A stretch of DNA of 7,330 nt, from positions 1-7,330 of the forward strand of contig LJUD01000148.1 in the NCBI GenBank assembly GCA_001304035.1, written 5' to 3'. A model generated the notes under the pieces. It worked only from the letters and a program-made list of their open reading frames with translations. It was not told where the DNA came from and did not search any database. Below, piece after piece: positions 6,531 through 7,330 of the stretch. How positions within the stretch are numbered: the stretch's first letter is position 1; every line of letters starts with the position of its first letter. The translations under genes were made by a program, and so were the position numbers. Source of the stretch: a bacterium SM23_31 (GTDB lineage: Bacteria > SM23-31).

Positions 6531-7330
6531 TTATTCCAGCTCCAGTTCCTCGGTTAAGAGCTGCTTTTGGTATAATCCGGCATATAGACCGCCGAGTGCG
6601 AGCAGTTTATCATGCGTTCCCTGCGCTGCAATTTCGCCGTCATCAAGAACATAAATAATATCCGAGTCTTTTATTGTAGATATTCTGTGGGATATGATAA
6701 TACTTGTCCGTGATTTCATTACGTATTTCAATCCGCGCAGGATTTCTTCCTCGGTTTTTGTGTCCACGCTTGAAAGGGCATCATCGAGTATGAGGATTTT
6801 CGGTTCACGGATTACCGCCCTTGAGATTGCAGCCCGCTGTTTTTGCCCGCCGGAAAGATTGATGCCCCGCTCTCCGAGCATTGTCTCATACCGTTCAGGA
6901 AAAGCCTCTATATTCTCCCGGAACTGCGAGATTGTCACGGCTTCATAAAGCTGCGGATCGGAGTGTGTATCGATCCCGTATGCGATGTTTTCTTTTATCG
7001 ACTCTGAAAAGAGAAACGTTTCCTGGGGAACAATGCCGATGTGTTCACGAAGAATACGCAGGGGTATCGTTCTAATATCGTGTCCGTCAATAAAAACCGT
7101 GCCGGGAGGGGGATCATAGACACGCGGTATCAGGCTGGTGAGGGTGCTCTTCCCGGAACCCGTGGGCCCGATAATCGCCGCCGTGCTCCCCCGCGGAATT
7201 CTGAGACTAATATTTTTCAGTACCGGAGGCTGGTTTTCTCCATAGGAGAAGGTAAGACCTCGTATTTCTATCTCACCTGAGAGGTTTGTTATATCCGGCA
7301 GTGCAAACGCATCGTTAATTGCGGGTTTTG
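6531..7330 (-). CDS. ABC exporter half-transporter, C-terminal ATPase domain with degenerate catalytic site (5' end outside window)
   Basis: This is the nucleotide-binding domain of an MsbA/MdlA/BmrC-type inner-membrane exporter; the membrane domain lies beyond the right edge. The frame is open from 7328 to the TAA at 6533-6531, giving 265 residues. Counted from the window edge these include A-loop Tyr29 (FSYG), Walker A GPTGSGKST (54-62), Q-loop VPQE with Gln102, signature LSGGQ (158-162), Walker B ILILDD (178-183), D-loop SSVD (186-189) and switch His214 (SHR). The residue after the Walker B Asp is Asp183, where active sites carry Glu. The same change marks the degenerate half of heterodimeric exporters such as MdlA, BmrC and TM287 (family knowledge). 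A second half-transporter is therefore expected, probably upstream on this strand. The GTG at 6938 is internal. The exported substrate (lipid, drug or peptide) cannot be told from the ATPase alone. The gene converges on nadC across 428 bp. Confidence 0.95.
   Translation of the reverse strand, partial: KPAINDAFALPDITNLSGEIEIRGLTFSYGENQPPVLKNISLRIPRGSTAAIIGPTGSGKSTLTSLIPRVYDPPPGTVFIDGHDIRTIPLRILREHIGIVPQETFLFSESIKENIAYGIDTHSDPQLYEAVTISQFRENIEAFPERYETMLGERGINLSGGQKQRAAISRAVIREPKILILDDALSSVDTKTEEEILRGLKYVMKSRTSIIISHRISTIKDSDIIYVLDDGEIAAQGTHDKLLALGGLYAGLYQKQLLTEELELE

Overview
The window looks like chromosomal DNA from a free-living Gram-negative-type bacterium of moderate G+C (mid-40s % by eye). 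The 1272-residue TPR protein has a signal peptide, so it is exported, probably to the periplasm. The UvrD/PcrA-type helicase carries a Tudor-like tail, and the ABC half-exporter has a degenerate ATPase site. This mix, together with weak Shine-Dalgarno sequences, fits a member of the FCB group or a related uncultured phylum. That placement is inference; no marker gene settles it.

Layout. At 1-1080 (+) is the C-terminal 359 residues of a UvrD/PcrA superfamily 1 DNA helicase, open at the left edge. At 1081-1424 is a non-coding spacer with a perfect 40-nt palindrome (1171-1210) and a weaker dyad (1262-1297). At 1425-5243 (+) is one very long TPR-solenoid protein. At 5245-6102 (+) is nadC, quinolinate phosphoribosyltransferase, one base after the TPR stop codon, so the two genes are very probably co-transcribed and translationally coupled. 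At 6103-6530 is a repeat-rich spacer between convergent genes. It holds a hairpin made by an inverted partial repeat copy, a degenerate 24-bp tandem array of about six units, and two REP-like hairpins with the same outer GTA...TAC ends. At 6531-7330 (-) is the ATPase domain of an ABC exporter half-transporter, open at the right edge.

Functionally, UvrD unwinds DNA in repair, NadC makes nicotinate mononucleotide for de novo NAD synthesis, the TPR protein probably scaffolds an envelope complex, and the ABC protein exports an unknown substrate. No shared pathway is evident; only TPR-nadC is a tight pair.

No clear new multi-gene system is visible. The observations most worth following are the two repeat-bearing spacers, particularly the 24-bp array with its one-ended divergence and flanking hairpins. 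Next are the Asp at the catalytic Glu position of the ABC ATPase, which predicts a heterodimer whose partner is outside the window, and the TPR-nadC coupling.
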